DNA of 64,000 bases from NCBI GenBank assembly GCA_910579135.1, contig CAJTTM010000001.1, forward strand, positions 186,001 to 250,000, read 5' to 3'. Made by a program: the position numbers and the translations under genes. Below, in pieces: positions 52,839 to 61,625 of the stretch (the stretch's first letter is position 1; each line of letters begins with the position of its first letter). This DNA comes from an uncultured Erysipelotrichales bacterium. Its GTDB lineage: Bacteria; Bacillota_I; Bacilli_A; Erysipelotrichales; Coprobacillaceae. The notes under the pieces are model-generated. The model saw only the letters and a list, made by a program, of their open reading frames with translations, was not told where the DNA came from and did not search any database.

Positions 52839-53641
52839 TTATAATTTCACAAACTCTTTTAATATTTCTATTGCAATTTTATCAATCTTTTTTGAAAACC
52901 CATGTTTCCCATCTTTTATAATTTCAAATCTAACATTTCTATTTAAATCGTTATTCTTATATACATCATAAGCCCTCTTTGAATAATCAATATCTACAAT
53001 TTTATCTTTTGTTCCATGAACAATCAATACATCTTTCTTATAATGTTTAATCTCTTCAAATAAATCCATATTTATAACATCTTCAACATAACATTTTCCA
53101 AGTTTCATAGGACCACATCTTATCATTTCTGGTAAATGATAAGGATCAAATTTCGCAAATATCATTTTTCCAGCCTTAGCATCATCTGGAATACAAAAAA
53201 CTGGATAAAACAAGATTAACTTATTAATATTATATTTTTCTTTTGCTGCTACTAAAGAGCAAACAACTCCACCTTGGCTACATCCCATAATCGTTATATC
53301 CTTAGAATCAGCATACTCTTTAGACATAACGTAATCAATGACACTTCCAAATCTTTAACTTCTGTTAGTACTGACATTTCAATTGTTAGCCCATCACTTT
53401 TTCCTTTAATAACACTACCACCACAAAAATCAAATGTATAAGTTAAATAACCCATATTTGCTAATTCTATAGCCTATTGCTTTACAGTATCTTGAAATGC
53501 CATAAAACCATGACAAACAATGGCTATTGGTAATTTACCTCCTTGTGGTTTGTATTCTGTTCCACGAATTGTAAGATTATCTCTTTTACATTCAAAAATT
53601 GTTTTTGTAACACTATTTTTACTTTCTTTGATTTTAAACAT
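52839..53641 (-). pseudogene. alpha/beta hydrolase (serine esterase), broken by a nonsense codon and a frameshift
   Basis: Minus-strand ATG at 53641 begins MFKIKESKNSVTKTIFECKR; the oxyanion region PIAIVCHGFMAFQ is at about residues 39-51. A TAG at 53474-53476 interrupts KQxAIELANMGYLTYTFDF. Reading on, the frame is lost at about 53340-53347 (DLE to VIDYVMSKEY), where one base appears deleted, and resumes to 52839 with the nucleophile elbow GCSQGGVVC, VHGTKDKIVD (acid) and GKHGFSKKID (catalytic His). The total of 803 bases is one short of 268 codons. Domain and active residues are otherwise intact, so the damage is recent. Confidence 0.9.
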
Positions 53642-53737
53642 ATCAAAACCCTTTCTTCACTTCTATCTCAAACTCATCATATCTTCATTATTTTTAGCTT
53701 TATAAAATTATATATTCCTATCTTGCATCTATGAATT

Positions 53738-54259
53738 TCATAAATCAGAAGCAAGCATTCCATATATATAGCTATCCGTCCATTCCCCTTTATTCCAATA
53801 ATCCTTTATAAAATGTGCCTCTTTTCGCATACCAATTCTTTCACATAACTTAGCAGACGAAAGATTTCTTGAATCTAAATTAGCTTGTATTCTATGAATC
53901 TTAACATTTTTAAATAAATATTCCACAACTGATCTAACAGATTCATAAGCATATCCTTTTTTTGAATATTCTCGATTAAATACAAAACCTATCTCAACGG
54001 TTTCCTTCATTCCAGTATAAAAAACAGATATATCCCCTATCACTTTTTCATCTAAAACACATGCTAAATTTAACTTAGCATCTGTTTTTAAGCTATTATT
54101 TTGAAGTTTTTTTTGATATTCTTTTGATTTATTATCTTCATTCCAAATATCATGAAGTAAATATTGACATACTTTAACATCACTATATATTTCATATAAA
54201 TCATTTTCATCACCTTTTTCAAAAGGTCTAATGAATATTCTCTCTGTTCTTAAAATCAT
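53738..54259 (-). CDS. GNAT acetyltransferase, RimJ/RimL-like
   Basis: A 173-residue N-acetyltransferase. It starts MILRTERIFIRPFEKGDEND, typical of the RimJ/RimL/ribosomal-protein acetyltransferase group; the acetyl-CoA segment is EIGFVFNREYSKKGYAYESV (about residues 91-110), and IQANLDSRNLSSAKLCERIG (about 125-144) is the late beta-strand/helix motif. Acceptor unknown. It ends 97 bases before the broken hydrolase and starts 28 bases after a membrane protein gene. Confidence 0.82.
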   Translation of the reverse strand: MILRTERIFIRPFEKGDENDLYEIYSDVKVCQYLLHDIWNEDNKSKEYQKKLQNNSLKTDAKLNLACVLDEKVIGDISVFYTGMKETVEIGFVFNREYSKKGYAYESVRSVVEYLFKNVKIHRIQANLDSRNLSSAKLCERIGMRKEAHFIKDYWNKGEWTDSYIYGMLASDL

Positions 54260-54286
54260 TTACTATACTCCTCTATAAATTGTAAT

Positions 54287-54916
54287 TTATCTTTCTTTAT
54301 TATCTTGAAAATATTTATATCCTAATATACAAATTGGTAAAAAATAAACACACCAAATTTCTAATAAAATTGTTCCTGCAATATTCCCTGTATTTGTATT
54401 AAATATTGGGAACATTGGAACAATAAAACAACTAGGAAAAAATATTCCATGTACCAATAATAATCTTTGCAAAAATTTATTTTTATTATTTGTTGTATCT
54501 ACTATAAATGCTAAAAAAAATGTTGATAATGCCATAAATCCATAACCCAATAAATCATAATTAAAAAATAAACTTCCTAATTTATTGTAATCTATTATTG
54601 ATAAGGTTTCATTACTCAAATTTATATCTAATCTAATTGTTGTGCATTGTGCATAATAAACAATAAAGATAAGAATAGCATAAATTATTCCAAAAGCAAT
54701 ACCTAAAATACCTAATGCTTTTTTATCGTTATCTTTATTTATAGAATATAAAGAACAAGCAAAGATAATATAACCTATTGCTAAAAACATACAAGAAAAA
54801 TAACTTATAAATGCACCACTATTTTCTTTTATTACACTAAATATCATTGATATAGCAAATACTAATACTGAAATTCCTGTTAGCAATGCTCCATATCTTC
54901 CAATTTTTTTATTCAT
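54287..54916 (-). CDS. six-helix membrane protein of unknown function (DUF998-like)
   Basis: A 209-residue membrane protein with six hydrophobic segments at about residues 8-29, 36-58, 65-90, 112-138, 148-172 and 177-202. The short loops contain Asn and Lys, and the C-terminus is basic (YKYFQDNKER). The overall layout recalls small DUF998-type proteins, but I could not confirm that from the sequence. It lies in a minus-strand run of accessory genes without overlap. No function is proposed. Confidence 0.6.
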   Translation of the reverse strand: MNKKIGRYGALLTGISVLVFAISMIFSVIKENSGAFISYFSCMFLAIGYIIFACSLYSINKDNDKKALGILGIAFGIIYAILIFIVYYAQCTTIRLDINLSNETLSIIDYNKLGSLFFNYDLLGYGFMALSTFFLAFIVDTTNNKNKFLQRLLLVHGIFFPSCFIVPMFPIFNTNTGNIAGTILLEIWCVYFLPICILGYKYFQDNKER

Positions 54917-54952
54917 TACAACCCCCCTAAAACTTGTAATTTGTAATTATTA

Positions 54953-55747
54953 TTATGAATTATAAAATTCTAAATACTTTTCTAGGTTAGATATTATATA
55001 TTCGCCATTATGATGTCCTGTATAAATATGATTTTGAGATGTTATTTGTTTCTTTTCTAGTATATCTTGCAAAATTTTACAGCCTTCATAAAAATGTCCT
55101 TCATCTTGATTTCCTACATCAAGATAAACTTTAAGTTCCTTTGAAATTTCATTATTTTTAGCAATCGTTATAGGATCATATTTCTCCCATACAGATATAT
55201 CCTTAAAATATGGAGTATCTTCTTTCTCTAAAGTGAGTTCTATTGCAGGCATATGTCCTCCAACTTTGCTAAACATTTCTTGATGTCTAAATGAATTATG
55301 AAGTGCTGCATATCCACCAGCTGAAACACCACCAATATATCTACCATTTTTTGTTTTTATTGTATTAAACATATTATCAATTAAAGGTACAACTTCCTTT
55401 ATAAAATAATCTTCATACATTCCAACATTTATAACAATTCCACTATCTCCTGGACTTAATACTTCATTACTTATAGAAGATGAATTTACCCCTCTACTAT
55501 TTTCAATTCTAGGGCAAACAATTATTAGTGGTTTTATTTTCCCACTTTCTATCATTTCATCTGCTATTCCTTTCATATTCAAATCAAATATAATATTTTC
55601 ATTCCCACTTCTTCCGTGAAGAAAATATAATACTGGTAGTGGATTATTATTTTCTTCATATCCTTTTGGCAAATACACATTTATTCCCATATCTTTATTA
55701 AGTATATCACTATGAAAATTTATATTTTTAACATTAGATTCGTTCAT
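54953..55747 (-). CDS. alpha/beta hydrolase, esterase D/enterochelin-esterase-like
   Basis: A 264-residue serine esterase. KDMGINVYLPKGYEENNNPL (about residues 18-37) and YFLHGRSGNENII (about 42-54) form the start of the fold; the nucleophile elbow is IGGVSAGGYAALHNSF (about 138-153, Ser in GVSAGG), and TGHHNGEYI near 243 carries the catalytic His. No signal peptide, so cytoplasmic. It may release acyl groups from short esters or siderophore-like molecules; the substrate is unknown. Confidence 0.82.
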   Translation of the reverse strand: MNESNVKNINFHSDILNKDMGINVYLPKGYEENNNPLPVLYFLHGRSGNENIIFDLNMKGIADEMIESGKIKPLIIVCPRIENSRGVNSSSISNEVLSPGDSGIVINVGMYEDYFIKEVVPLIDNMFNTIKTKNGRYIGGVSAGGYAALHNSFRHQEMFSKVGGHMPAIELTLEKEDTPYFKDISVWEKYDPITIAKNNEISKELKVYLDVGNQDEGHFYEGCKILQDILEKKQITSQNHIYTGHHNGEYIISNLEKYLEFYNS

Positions 55748-55796
55748 TTTACATTCTTCCTTTCACATCATCACAACTCTAGTAATAAATGACTAT

Positions 55797-56249
55797 TTAT
55801 CTATGAATATACATTCTTGTTGTATTAGCTACATTATCCTCCTGAACCATACATAAAAATTTCCATCCATGTCTTTCATAAAAATTCGTATGATCACTAA
55901 TCAAATAAATCGGTGTTATCCCTTTCAATTTCGTATCCTCTACAACCATATTAAGTAAATGTCTTGCAATTCCTTTACAACGATATTCCTTTTCTGTATA
56001 TACTGCACAAATATTAGGAGTGAGATCTTTTCTATTATGAAAATCATTTTCAACAACACCAAGACCTCCTACAATTTTATTACCATCTAAACAAAGATAC
56101 CAACCATACTCTGTTTCATTATTTAAATAAGACTCCATACATTCAAGATAAGCTTTTCTTGGTACATTCCATTTACTATGAAACCATGTAGCAGCCTCCT
56201 CTTTAATATAAGGTTTTTGTCTTAATGTAATAAATGTAAACTCATTCAT
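55797..56249 (-). CDS. GNAT acetyltransferase
   Basis: A 150-residue N-acetyltransferase: KEEAATWFHSKWNVPRKAYL (about residues 16-35), IVGGLGVVENDFHNRKDLTP (about 59-78) and the acetyl-CoA motif VYTEKEYRCKGIARHLLNMV (about 83-102); FYERHGWKFLCMV ends the fold. Such proteins often act in self-protection, including antibiotic modification, but no acceptor can be named. It lies upstream of the esterase and downstream of the HEAT-like gene. Confidence 0.82.
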   Translation of the reverse strand: MNEFTFITLRQKPYIKEEAATWFHSKWNVPRKAYLECMESYLNNETEYGWYLCLDGNKIVGGLGVVENDFHNRKDLTPNICAVYTEKEYRCKGIARHLLNMVVEDTKLKGITPIYLISDHTNFYERHGWKFLCMVQEDNVANTTRMYIHR

Positions 56250-56271
56250 ATTTTATCTCCTAAAATACAAC

Positions 56272-56721
56272 TCACCATGTATATTGTCTTATTTGATGAA
56301 TTGCTTTCTGTCTATCTTTATATACCAAACTTTGCATACTATTATCATATATCTTATTCATTTTTTCTAATCTATCCAAAATAATATCTATAAGTTCTGG
56401 TTTGTTTTTAGTTATAATAATTGTATCCTTAATACACTGTCTTGCTACTATTGGTTTTTCATCTTCAATATGTTTAAGCCATTCTTCAATAATAGAATTA
56501 ACTTGATCATGAATATCCCATTTAGTATTATATGCAATAAGACGAAGTCCTCTAGTACGAATATATGAATTATTTTGATTGTTCATCATTTCAACAAATG
56601 TATCAAAATAAGGATATAAATCATTGCATTGTTGACTTATCTCTAATAATTCTTTTAAAACATCATATGCTTGCTTATTATCTGAACACACTAATATATC
56701 TATCTTCTTATCAATATCCAT
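56272..56721 (-). CDS. HEAT-repeat-like protein (often labelled SufBD protein)
   Basis: A 149-residue all-helical protein. Pairs of helices (AYDVLKELLEISQQCNDLYP, FVEMMNNQNNSYIRTRGLRL, ARQCIKDTIIITKNKPELID) resemble HEAT repeats; the phrase NNSYIRTRGLRLIAYNTKWD is like that of small proteins labelled SufBD in Firmicutes, though they lack a SufB/SufD core. Function unknown. ATG at 56721 follows GGAGGTAAATGAA; a longer frame beginning 13 codons earlier overlaps the deaminase gene and lacks an SD. Confidence 0.65.
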   Translation of the reverse strand: MDIDKKIDILVCSDNKQAYDVLKELLEISQQCNDLYPYFDTFVEMMNNQNNSYIRTRGLRLIAYNTKWDIHDQVNSIIEEWLKHIEDEKPIVARQCIKDTIIITKNKPELIDIILDRLEKMNKIYDNSMQSLVYKDRQKAIHQIRQYTW

Positions 56722-56747
56722 TTCATTTACCTCCAATAATATATATT

Positions 56748-57140
56748 TTATATCCACCATTCTGGTGTTAATTCTCCCAATTTAACAATTTTTTCATTAT
56801 CATAATCCAACATAATTTCAATATTCTGATATTTATTTGGCATTAACTGAGCCATAAATTCACGACATGCACCACAAGGAGCTCCACTCTTACCATCAGG
56901 CATAACTGCAATCACTCTTTTTATTTGATTTTCACCATTAGTAATCATATTAAATATTGCATTTCTTTCTGCACAAATACCTAATGTACATAATGTATCA
57001 ATACAAACACCAACATATATTTTACCTGAAGAAGATTCAACCGCTGCCCCAACTCCACCAGCATAAATTTTATCTGAAACTTCCCTTTCATTTTGAACTG
57101 CTTTAGCTGCATTATATAATTCATTCCATATTTTTTTCAT
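56748..57140 (-). CDS. cytidine deaminase-family protein, small
   Basis: A 130-residue zinc deaminase with the two family motifs: CAERNAIFNMI (about residues 56-66, catalytic Glu and first Cys) and GAPCGACREFM (about 86-96, PCxxC). The leading part SDKIYAGGVGAAVESSSGKI recalls blasticidin-S deaminase and compact cytidine deaminases. It may salvage (deoxy)cytidine or act on a drug analogue; I cannot tell which. It is downstream of capA and upstream of the HEAT-like gene. Confidence 0.83.
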   Translation of the reverse strand: MKKIWNELYNAAKAVQNEREVSDKIYAGGVGAAVESSSGKIYVGVCIDTLCTLGICAERNAIFNMITNGENQIKRVIAVMPDGKSGAPCGACREFMAQLMPNKYQNIEIMLDYDNEKIVKLGELTPEWWI

Positions 57141-57164
57141 ATAATTCCCTTTTACTTTTTAAAA

Positions 57165-58130
57165 TTATTTAATCTTATTCACCTTTTTTAATACTCTCTT
57201 TGCATCTTTTCCTTTTACAATTGTAGGTTGATAATTATTACGTGATTTTTTAGAAGTAATCATACAAGGAATGATTTTACACTTTTGTTTAACAATTTTT
57301 TTGTTATTTAACATAAAAGTATGTTGATAAATCATAGTGTCTTTATCACTAGGATTCTTATTGCCACCAAAACAAAAATTACCTAAACTATAAACAATCT
57401 TCTTTCCTTTATAGGTTTCAATACCTTGTAAAACATGAGGATGAGATCCAACAATAAGATCTACACCACAATTTAAAACTTGTTTTGCAAGTTTTCTTTG
57501 TGAAGATTGTGGTTTCTTATCTCTTTCAATTCCCCAATGGAAATAAACAATAACAATATCTGTTTTCTTTTTTAAATTTTTTATACTCTTTTTCATTGAA
57601 GAGGTTAATGATGAAGGAAAAGCATAACCTAAAAATCCAATCTTTATTCCTTTTACTGTTTTTATACATGTTTGACTATATCCAAAATAAGAAATCTTAT
57701 TCTTTTTTAAAATAGACTTTGTATCATTAAAACCTTTTTGATAATAATCTTGAGAATGATTATTCGCAAGTGAAACAACTTCAACACTACTATTTTTTAA
57801 TATATTGACATAATTAGGAAGACCTTTAAAAGCAAACCTTTTCTTTTGATGTTTTTTGGCAGTTGTTAATGGTCCTTCTAAATTTGCAATTGTTAAATCA
57901 TCTTTCAAAAAAGTTCCTTTTACTTTTTTTAAGAAATAATTTGTATTTTTCTTTTGTTTCACATACTCTTGGTTAAAAGAACCACTATATCCTTGCCCTG
58001 CATAATTTCCTAAAGTTATATCACCTATAAAAGACAATGTAATACTTACCTTTGAAGAAGCTTCAACATCTTTAAAAACAACTAAACTTAATAAACAAAT
58101 AACAATCAAACAATTTACAACCTTTTTCAT
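57165..58130 (-). CDS. CapA-family secreted metallophosphatase-like protein
   Basis: A 321-residue protein of the PGA_cap (CapA/PgsA) calcineurin-like family. A signal peptide (MKKVVNCLIVICLLSLVVFK) precedes SFIGDITLGNYAGQG (metal site, about residues 33-47), LTIANLEGPLT (about 78-88), VVSLANNHSQDYY near 118, VYFHWGIERD near 198 and VGSHPHVLQGIE near 225. The domain appears in polyglutamate capsule systems and other surface functions; no capB or capC is present. Strongly basic C-terminus. Confidence 0.88.
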   Translation of the reverse strand: MKKVVNCLIVICLLSLVVFKDVEASSKVSITLSFIGDITLGNYAGQGYSGSFNQEYVKQKKNTNYFLKKVKGTFLKDDLTIANLEGPLTTAKKHQKKRFAFKGLPNYVNILKNSSVEVVSLANNHSQDYYQKGFNDTKSILKKNKISYFGYSQTCIKTVKGIKIGFLGYAFPSSLTSSMKKSIKNLKKKTDIVIVYFHWGIERDKKPQSSQRKLAKQVLNCGVDLIVGSHPHVLQGIETYKGKKIVYSLGNFCFGGNKNPSDKDTMIYQHTFMLNNKKIVKQKCKIIPCMITSKKSRNNYQPTIVKGKDAKRVLKKVNKIK

Positions 58131-58144
58131 ATTTTCTCCTTAAA

Positions 58145-58170
58145 AAAGTAGTTACTTTCATAACTACTTT
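58145..58170 (-). terminator. gmk terminator
   Basis: AAAGTAGTTA with TAACTACTTT around six bases, then six T residues on the minus strand; it overlaps the gmk stop and ends before capA. Confidence 0.82.
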
Positions 58171-58727
58171 AAATTACTCTTTATAATCTCTGCAATTTTT
58201 TCTTTCGCAAGCATGACATCATCATTCACAACAACATATTTATATTTATCCTTTGTTTTCAATTCTCTACTTGCTTTTTCTAAACGTTCTCTTACAACTT
58301 CTTCAGTTTCTGTATTTCTACCTCTAATTCTTCTTTCTAATTCTTCAAAACTAGGTGGAACTAGAAAAATAGTCAATGCATCAGGTCTTTTTTCCATCAC
58401 TTGAAGAGCGCCTTGAACTTCTATCTCTAAAACAACATTTTTTCCTTCATCTAATAATTGTTCTACATATCTTTTAGGAGTTCCATAATAATTACCAACA
58501 AACGCTGCATGTTCAAGCAATTCATCCTTTTCAATATTTTCTTCAAAAGTTTCTTGACTTACAAAGAAATAATCAATACCATCTCTTTCTCTCTCTCTAG
58601 GTAAACGTGTAGTCATTGAAATAGAATACGCTAAATTTAAAGACTCATCTTTAAATAATTCTTCTCTTACAGTCCCTTTTCCTACACCACTAGGACCACT
58701 AAGAATAATTAATAATCCTCTTGTCAT
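58164..58727 (-). CDS. gmk: guanylate kinase
   Basis: A 187-residue kinase converting GMP to GDP. P-loop [20 protein letters not shown] (about residues 5-24), [20 protein letters not shown] (about 36-55) for GMP binding, [12 protein letters not shown] near 81 and [20 protein letters not shown] near 96-115 are all typical, as is [15 protein letters not shown] near 134. It lies downstream of no partner on its strand and is divergent from rqcH. Start codon follows an AAGGAAGGTGTAAT site. Confidence 0.97.
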   Translation of the reverse strand: MTRGLLIILSGPSGVGKGTVREELFKDESLNLAYSISMTTRLPRERERDGIDYFFVSQETFEENIEKDELLEHAAFVGNYYGTPKRYVEQLLDEGKNVVLEIEVQGALQVMEKRPDALTIFLVPPSFEELERRIRGRNTETEEVVRERLEKASRELKTKDKYKYVVVNDDVMLAKEKIAEIIKSNLK

Positions 58728-58815
58728 TCATTACACCTTCCTTTTAAATAGAATACATTACAAAAAGTTTAATGTCAATTCTTTTTATTTATGTTATACT
58801 GTTTTTGGTGATATT

Positions 58816-60459
58816 ATGGTATATGATGGAATGATGATGTCTAGAGTGACATCACAATTAAATAAAATATTATTAAAAAGTAGAATTAATCGTATATATT
58901 CAATTTCTCAATATGAAATATTAATGACGATTAGAAGTCAAGGAAAGAATCATAAACTTCTTATTTCAATACATCCAATGTATGCAAGAGTCCAATTAAC
59001 TTCACTCGATTATCCTACTCCTGATTTTCCTAATGCTTTTACAATGTTACTTAGAAAGCATTTAGAAGGAGCTTATATTATTCAAATAAAACAAATTGGA
59101 CTAGAAAGAATCATTCAAATGGAAGTTGTCGGAAGAAATGATTTTGGAGATCAAGTCATTTATCATGTTTATATAGAAATCATGGGTAAACATTCTAACT
59201 TTGTTTTCACTTATGATGATCAAAAGATTATTGACTGTTTAAAACGCATCTCTCCTAGTATGAGCAAGCGTATTTTACAACCAGGAGCTTTATATGAATA
59301 TCCTCCTTTAATTGAAAAACTTAATCCATTTGAAACAATAAATAATGAAGTTAATGAATCTTTTACTAAAGTATATCAAGGATTTTCTCCTGAACTCTCT
59401 AATGAATTAGAATATAGAATCAATAAAGGAGAACAATTTCAAGATATTATCAATCAAATAAAAGAAAGTACTCATCTTTATATACATAAAGTTAAAAATA
59501 AAGAATTATTTCATATTATTCCTCTAACTCATACTGATACTTTATATAAAGAATATTCTTTATTTGATGGTTTGGATAAACATTTTGATTTAATTGATCA
59601 AAAAGATCGTATTAAACAACAAACTTCTGATTTACAAAAATATATTCAAAATGAATATAATAAAAATATAAATAAATTAAATAAACTAGAAAAAACATTA
59701 TTTGATTCTCAAAATAGTGAAGAATTAAGAACTAAAGGTGAATTATTATATACTTCTCTACATCTTATTCAAAGAGGTATGAATCATATTGAGGTTGAAA
59801 ATTATTATGATGGTTCAATGATTGATATTGAATTAGATGTAAGAATGGATGGTAAAGAAAACGCTAAAAAATATTTTCAAAGATATAATAAAGCGAAAAA
59901 CTCTATTTCTATATTAAATGAACAAATAGAAAAAACTAAAGAAGAAATTCAATATTTTGATTCTTTATTAGTATCTATGGAAAATGCTTCATATTATGAT
60001 GCTTTAGAAATTAAAGAAGAATTAGAAAATCTTGGTTATCTTAGAAAAAAGAAAGTTAAACAATTACCTAAAAAGAAAAATAAGCCTCATTTAGAGACTT
60101 ATTTAACAAAAGATAACATAACTATATATATAGGAAAAAACAATATCCAAAATGATTATCTTACATTTCATCATGCCTCCAAATCAGATACATGGTTTCA
60201 TGCGAAAGATATGCCAGGAAGTCATGTTGTTGTGCATAGTGAAAAGCTAGATGAATATACTATTAGACTTGCAAGTAAAATTGCTGCATATTACTCTAAA
60301 GGAAAGAATAGTTCCTCTGTTCCAGTGAATTATACACTTATTAAATCTTTAAAGAAACCAAATGGTAAAAAAACTGGTCAGGTTCTATTAGATCATTATA
60401 AAACAATTTATATAGATCCTGACGATAGTTTTTTAGAAGAAATTCAAAAGATTAATTAA
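58816..60459 (+). CDS. rqcH: ribosome quality-control protein RqcH (NFACT family)
   Basis: A 547-residue protein that marks stalled 50S-peptidyl-tRNA complexes with C-terminal alanine tails. NFACT-N runs from MVYDGMMMSRVTSQL through LLISIHPMYARVQLT (about 55-69) and IIQMEVVGRNDFGDQVIYH; coiled coils span about 255-300 and 350-395; the NFACT-R end has DTWFHAKDMPGSHVVVHSEK (about 458-477) and VPVNYTLIKSLKKPNGKKTG. Older labels call it fibronectin-binding protein. A GGTGATATT site precedes the ATG. It is convergent with the coat-like gene, overlapping by four bases. Confidence 0.94.
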   Translation: MVYDGMMMSRVTSQLNKILLKSRINRIYSISQYEILMTIRSQGKNHKLLISIHPMYARVQLTSLDYPTPDFPNAFTMLLRKHLEGAYIIQIKQIGLERIIQMEVVGRNDFGDQVIYHVYIEIMGKHSNFVFTYDDQKIIDCLKRISPSMSKRILQPGALYEYPPLIEKLNPFETINNEVNESFTKVYQGFSPELSNELEYRINKGEQFQDIINQIKESTHLYIHKVKNKELFHIIPLTHTDTLYKEYSLFDGLDKHFDLIDQKDRIKQQTSDLQKYIQNEYNKNINKLNKLEKTLFDSQNSEELRTKGELLYTSLHLIQRGMNHIEVENYYDGSMIDIELDVRMDGKENAKKYFQRYNKAKNSISILNEQIEKTKEEIQYFDSLLVSMENASYYDALEIKEELENLGYLRKKKVKQLPKKKNKPHLETYLTKDNITIYIGKNNIQNDYLTFHHASKSDTWFHAKDMPGSHVVVHSEKLDEYTIRLASKIAAYYSKGKNSSSVPVNYTLIKSLKKPNGKKTGQVLLDHYKTIYIDPDDSFLEEIQKIN

Positions 60460-60767
60460 TAAGGCATATTAACAAATGTTTGTTCATATTGAGGATAGTA
60501 TACTGGATAATACATACAACGATTAACTCTACGACACTCAATTGGACAAATGACTGGTTGTGGTACTGGAGTCACTTGTTGAGAAACACATACTTTTTTA
60601 TCAGCAACAATTGGTTGTGGTCTAGGGCATCCATTAATATTGCATCCACATGATTGATTGTTCATCATTGGCATTGATTGACATTGACAAGATGAAATTG
60701 GACGAGTTTGACAGTGACACCCATTGTTCATAAATGGATTTGTACATCCACATGATTGATTATTCAT
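60456..60767 (-). CDS. cysteine-rich spore-coat-like protein with internal repeats
   Basis: A 103-residue protein with 14 cysteines. MNNQSCGC occurs at residue 1 and again near 35, and a related CHCQTRPISSCQCQSMPM lies between; the second half is proline-rich (PQPIVADKK, TPVPQPVICPIECRR) and ends in aromatic strands (MYYPVYYPQYEQTF). This Cys/Tyr/Pro composition is that of coat proteins in spore-formers. Assignment is by composition and by a sigma-K-like promoter, not by clear family match. A GGAGGGATAACTA site precedes the ATG. Confidence 0.68.
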   Translation of the reverse strand: MNNQSCGCTNPFMNNGCHCQTRPISSCQCQSMPMMNNQSCGCNINGCPRPQPIVADKKVCVSQQVTPVPQPVICPIECRRVNRCMYYPVYYPQYEQTFVNMPY

Positions 60768-60787
60768 TAGTTATCCCTCCTTCAATA

Positions 60788-60814
60788 TATACTATGTTAA
60801 AATGAAATGAAGTT
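60788..60814 (-). promoter_or_regulatory. sigma-K-like promoter of the coat-like gene
   Basis: On the minus strand AAC (60812-60814), 15 bases, CATAGTATA (60788-60796), fitting the sigma-K consensus AC and CATAnnnTA. Transcription would start about 15 bases before the ribosome site. This also sits in the divergent upstream region of pgeF. Confidence 0.5.
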
Positions 60815-60848
60815 AAGGGCACACATCATAAAAGAAAGGAGATTTTTT

Positions 60849-61613
60849 ATGAAATTAATATCTTGGGATTGTTTTGGTGAAGTAGAAGCATATACAACAC
60901 CAAAATATTTTAACAATCAATTATTTAATATGAGTTTTAATGAAGAAGATAGTGAAGAGGTACTAAAAAACAGAAAATTATTAGCTGATTATCTTCATAG
61001 TGATCTTGATCATATGATTGCTTGTAGACAAAGACATACCACAAATTTTATTGAGGTTTCATCAAAAGATGGTGGTAAAGGAATCTATAGTCATGATGAT
61101 GCATTTGATAATTATGATGCAATGTATACAAGAGATGCTAATGTATTTTTATTATCATTTCATGCTGATTGTTGTCCTGTTTTACTATATTGTCGTGATC
61201 AAAAAATAGTTGCTGAAATCCATTCTGGATGGAGGGGAACAGTAAATGAGATTGTAGGAAAAGTAACAAAGCATTTAATTGATAATGAGGATTGTCATCC
61301 TCAACATATTTATGCTTATATTGGCCCTTCTATTGAACAGAGAAACTTTGAAGCAAAAGATGATATTATTGATTTAGTTAAGAAAATGTCTTTTGATACA
61401 TCATCTTTTTATATTAAAAAAGATGATGGAGCATATCTTTTAAATAGTAAAGGTTTGATTAAGCAACAACTTCTTAATCTAGGAGTTAAAGAAGAAAATA
61501 TTACAGTTTCTCCATATTGTACAATTGAAAACAATGATATGTTCTTTAGTTATAGAAAAGAAAAAACAATTTATCGAAATGTAACGATGATAAAAAGGAA
61601 AGAGCTCCAATGA
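60849..61613 (+). CDS. pgeF: peptidoglycan editing factor PgeF (multicopper oxidase-like YfiH family)
   Basis: A 254-residue purine nucleoside/cell-wall editing enzyme of the YfiH (DUF152) family. Marks are MSFNEEDSEEVLKNRKLLA (about residues 28-46), ACRQRHTTNF (about 57-66), HADCCPVLLYC (about 100-110) and EIHSGWRGTVNEIVGKV (about 119-135), which supply the metal-binding His and Cys residues, then YIGPSIEQRNFEAKD. In E. coli it removes L-Ser-containing mistakes from muropeptides. ATG at 60849 follows AAAGGAGATTTTTT; a start 14 codons earlier lacks an SD. Confidence 0.9.
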   Translation: MKLISWDCFGEVEAYTTPKYFNNQLFNMSFNEEDSEEVLKNRKLLADYLHSDLDHMIACRQRHTTNFIEVSSKDGGKGIYSHDDAFDNYDAMYTRDANVFLLSFHADCCPVLLYCRDQKIVAEIHSGWRGTVNEIVGKVTKHLIDNEDCHPQHIYAYIGPSIEQRNFEAKDDIIDLVKKMSFDTSSFYIKKDDGAYLLNSKGLIKQQLLNLGVKEENITVSPYCTIENNDMFFSYRKEKTIYRNVTMIKRKELQ

Positions 61614-61625
61614 GCCTTTCCTTTT
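61593..61625. terminator. bidirectional terminator between pgeF and nnr
   Basis: AAAAGGAAAG(A)GCTC pairs with GAGCCTTTCCTTTT (one bulged A) around four bases and overlaps the pgeF stop and the nnr stop. Confidence 0.82.

Noticed and set aside
53520-53734. Two short plus-strand open frames
   Set aside because: They are opposite the N-terminal part of the broken hydrolase, lack ribosome sites and look like random AT-rich frames.
60600-60767. Possible CRISPR or tandem-repeat array
   Set aside because: The repeated units code in frame for MNNQSCGC-type segments of the coat-like protein and are too few and irregular for an array.
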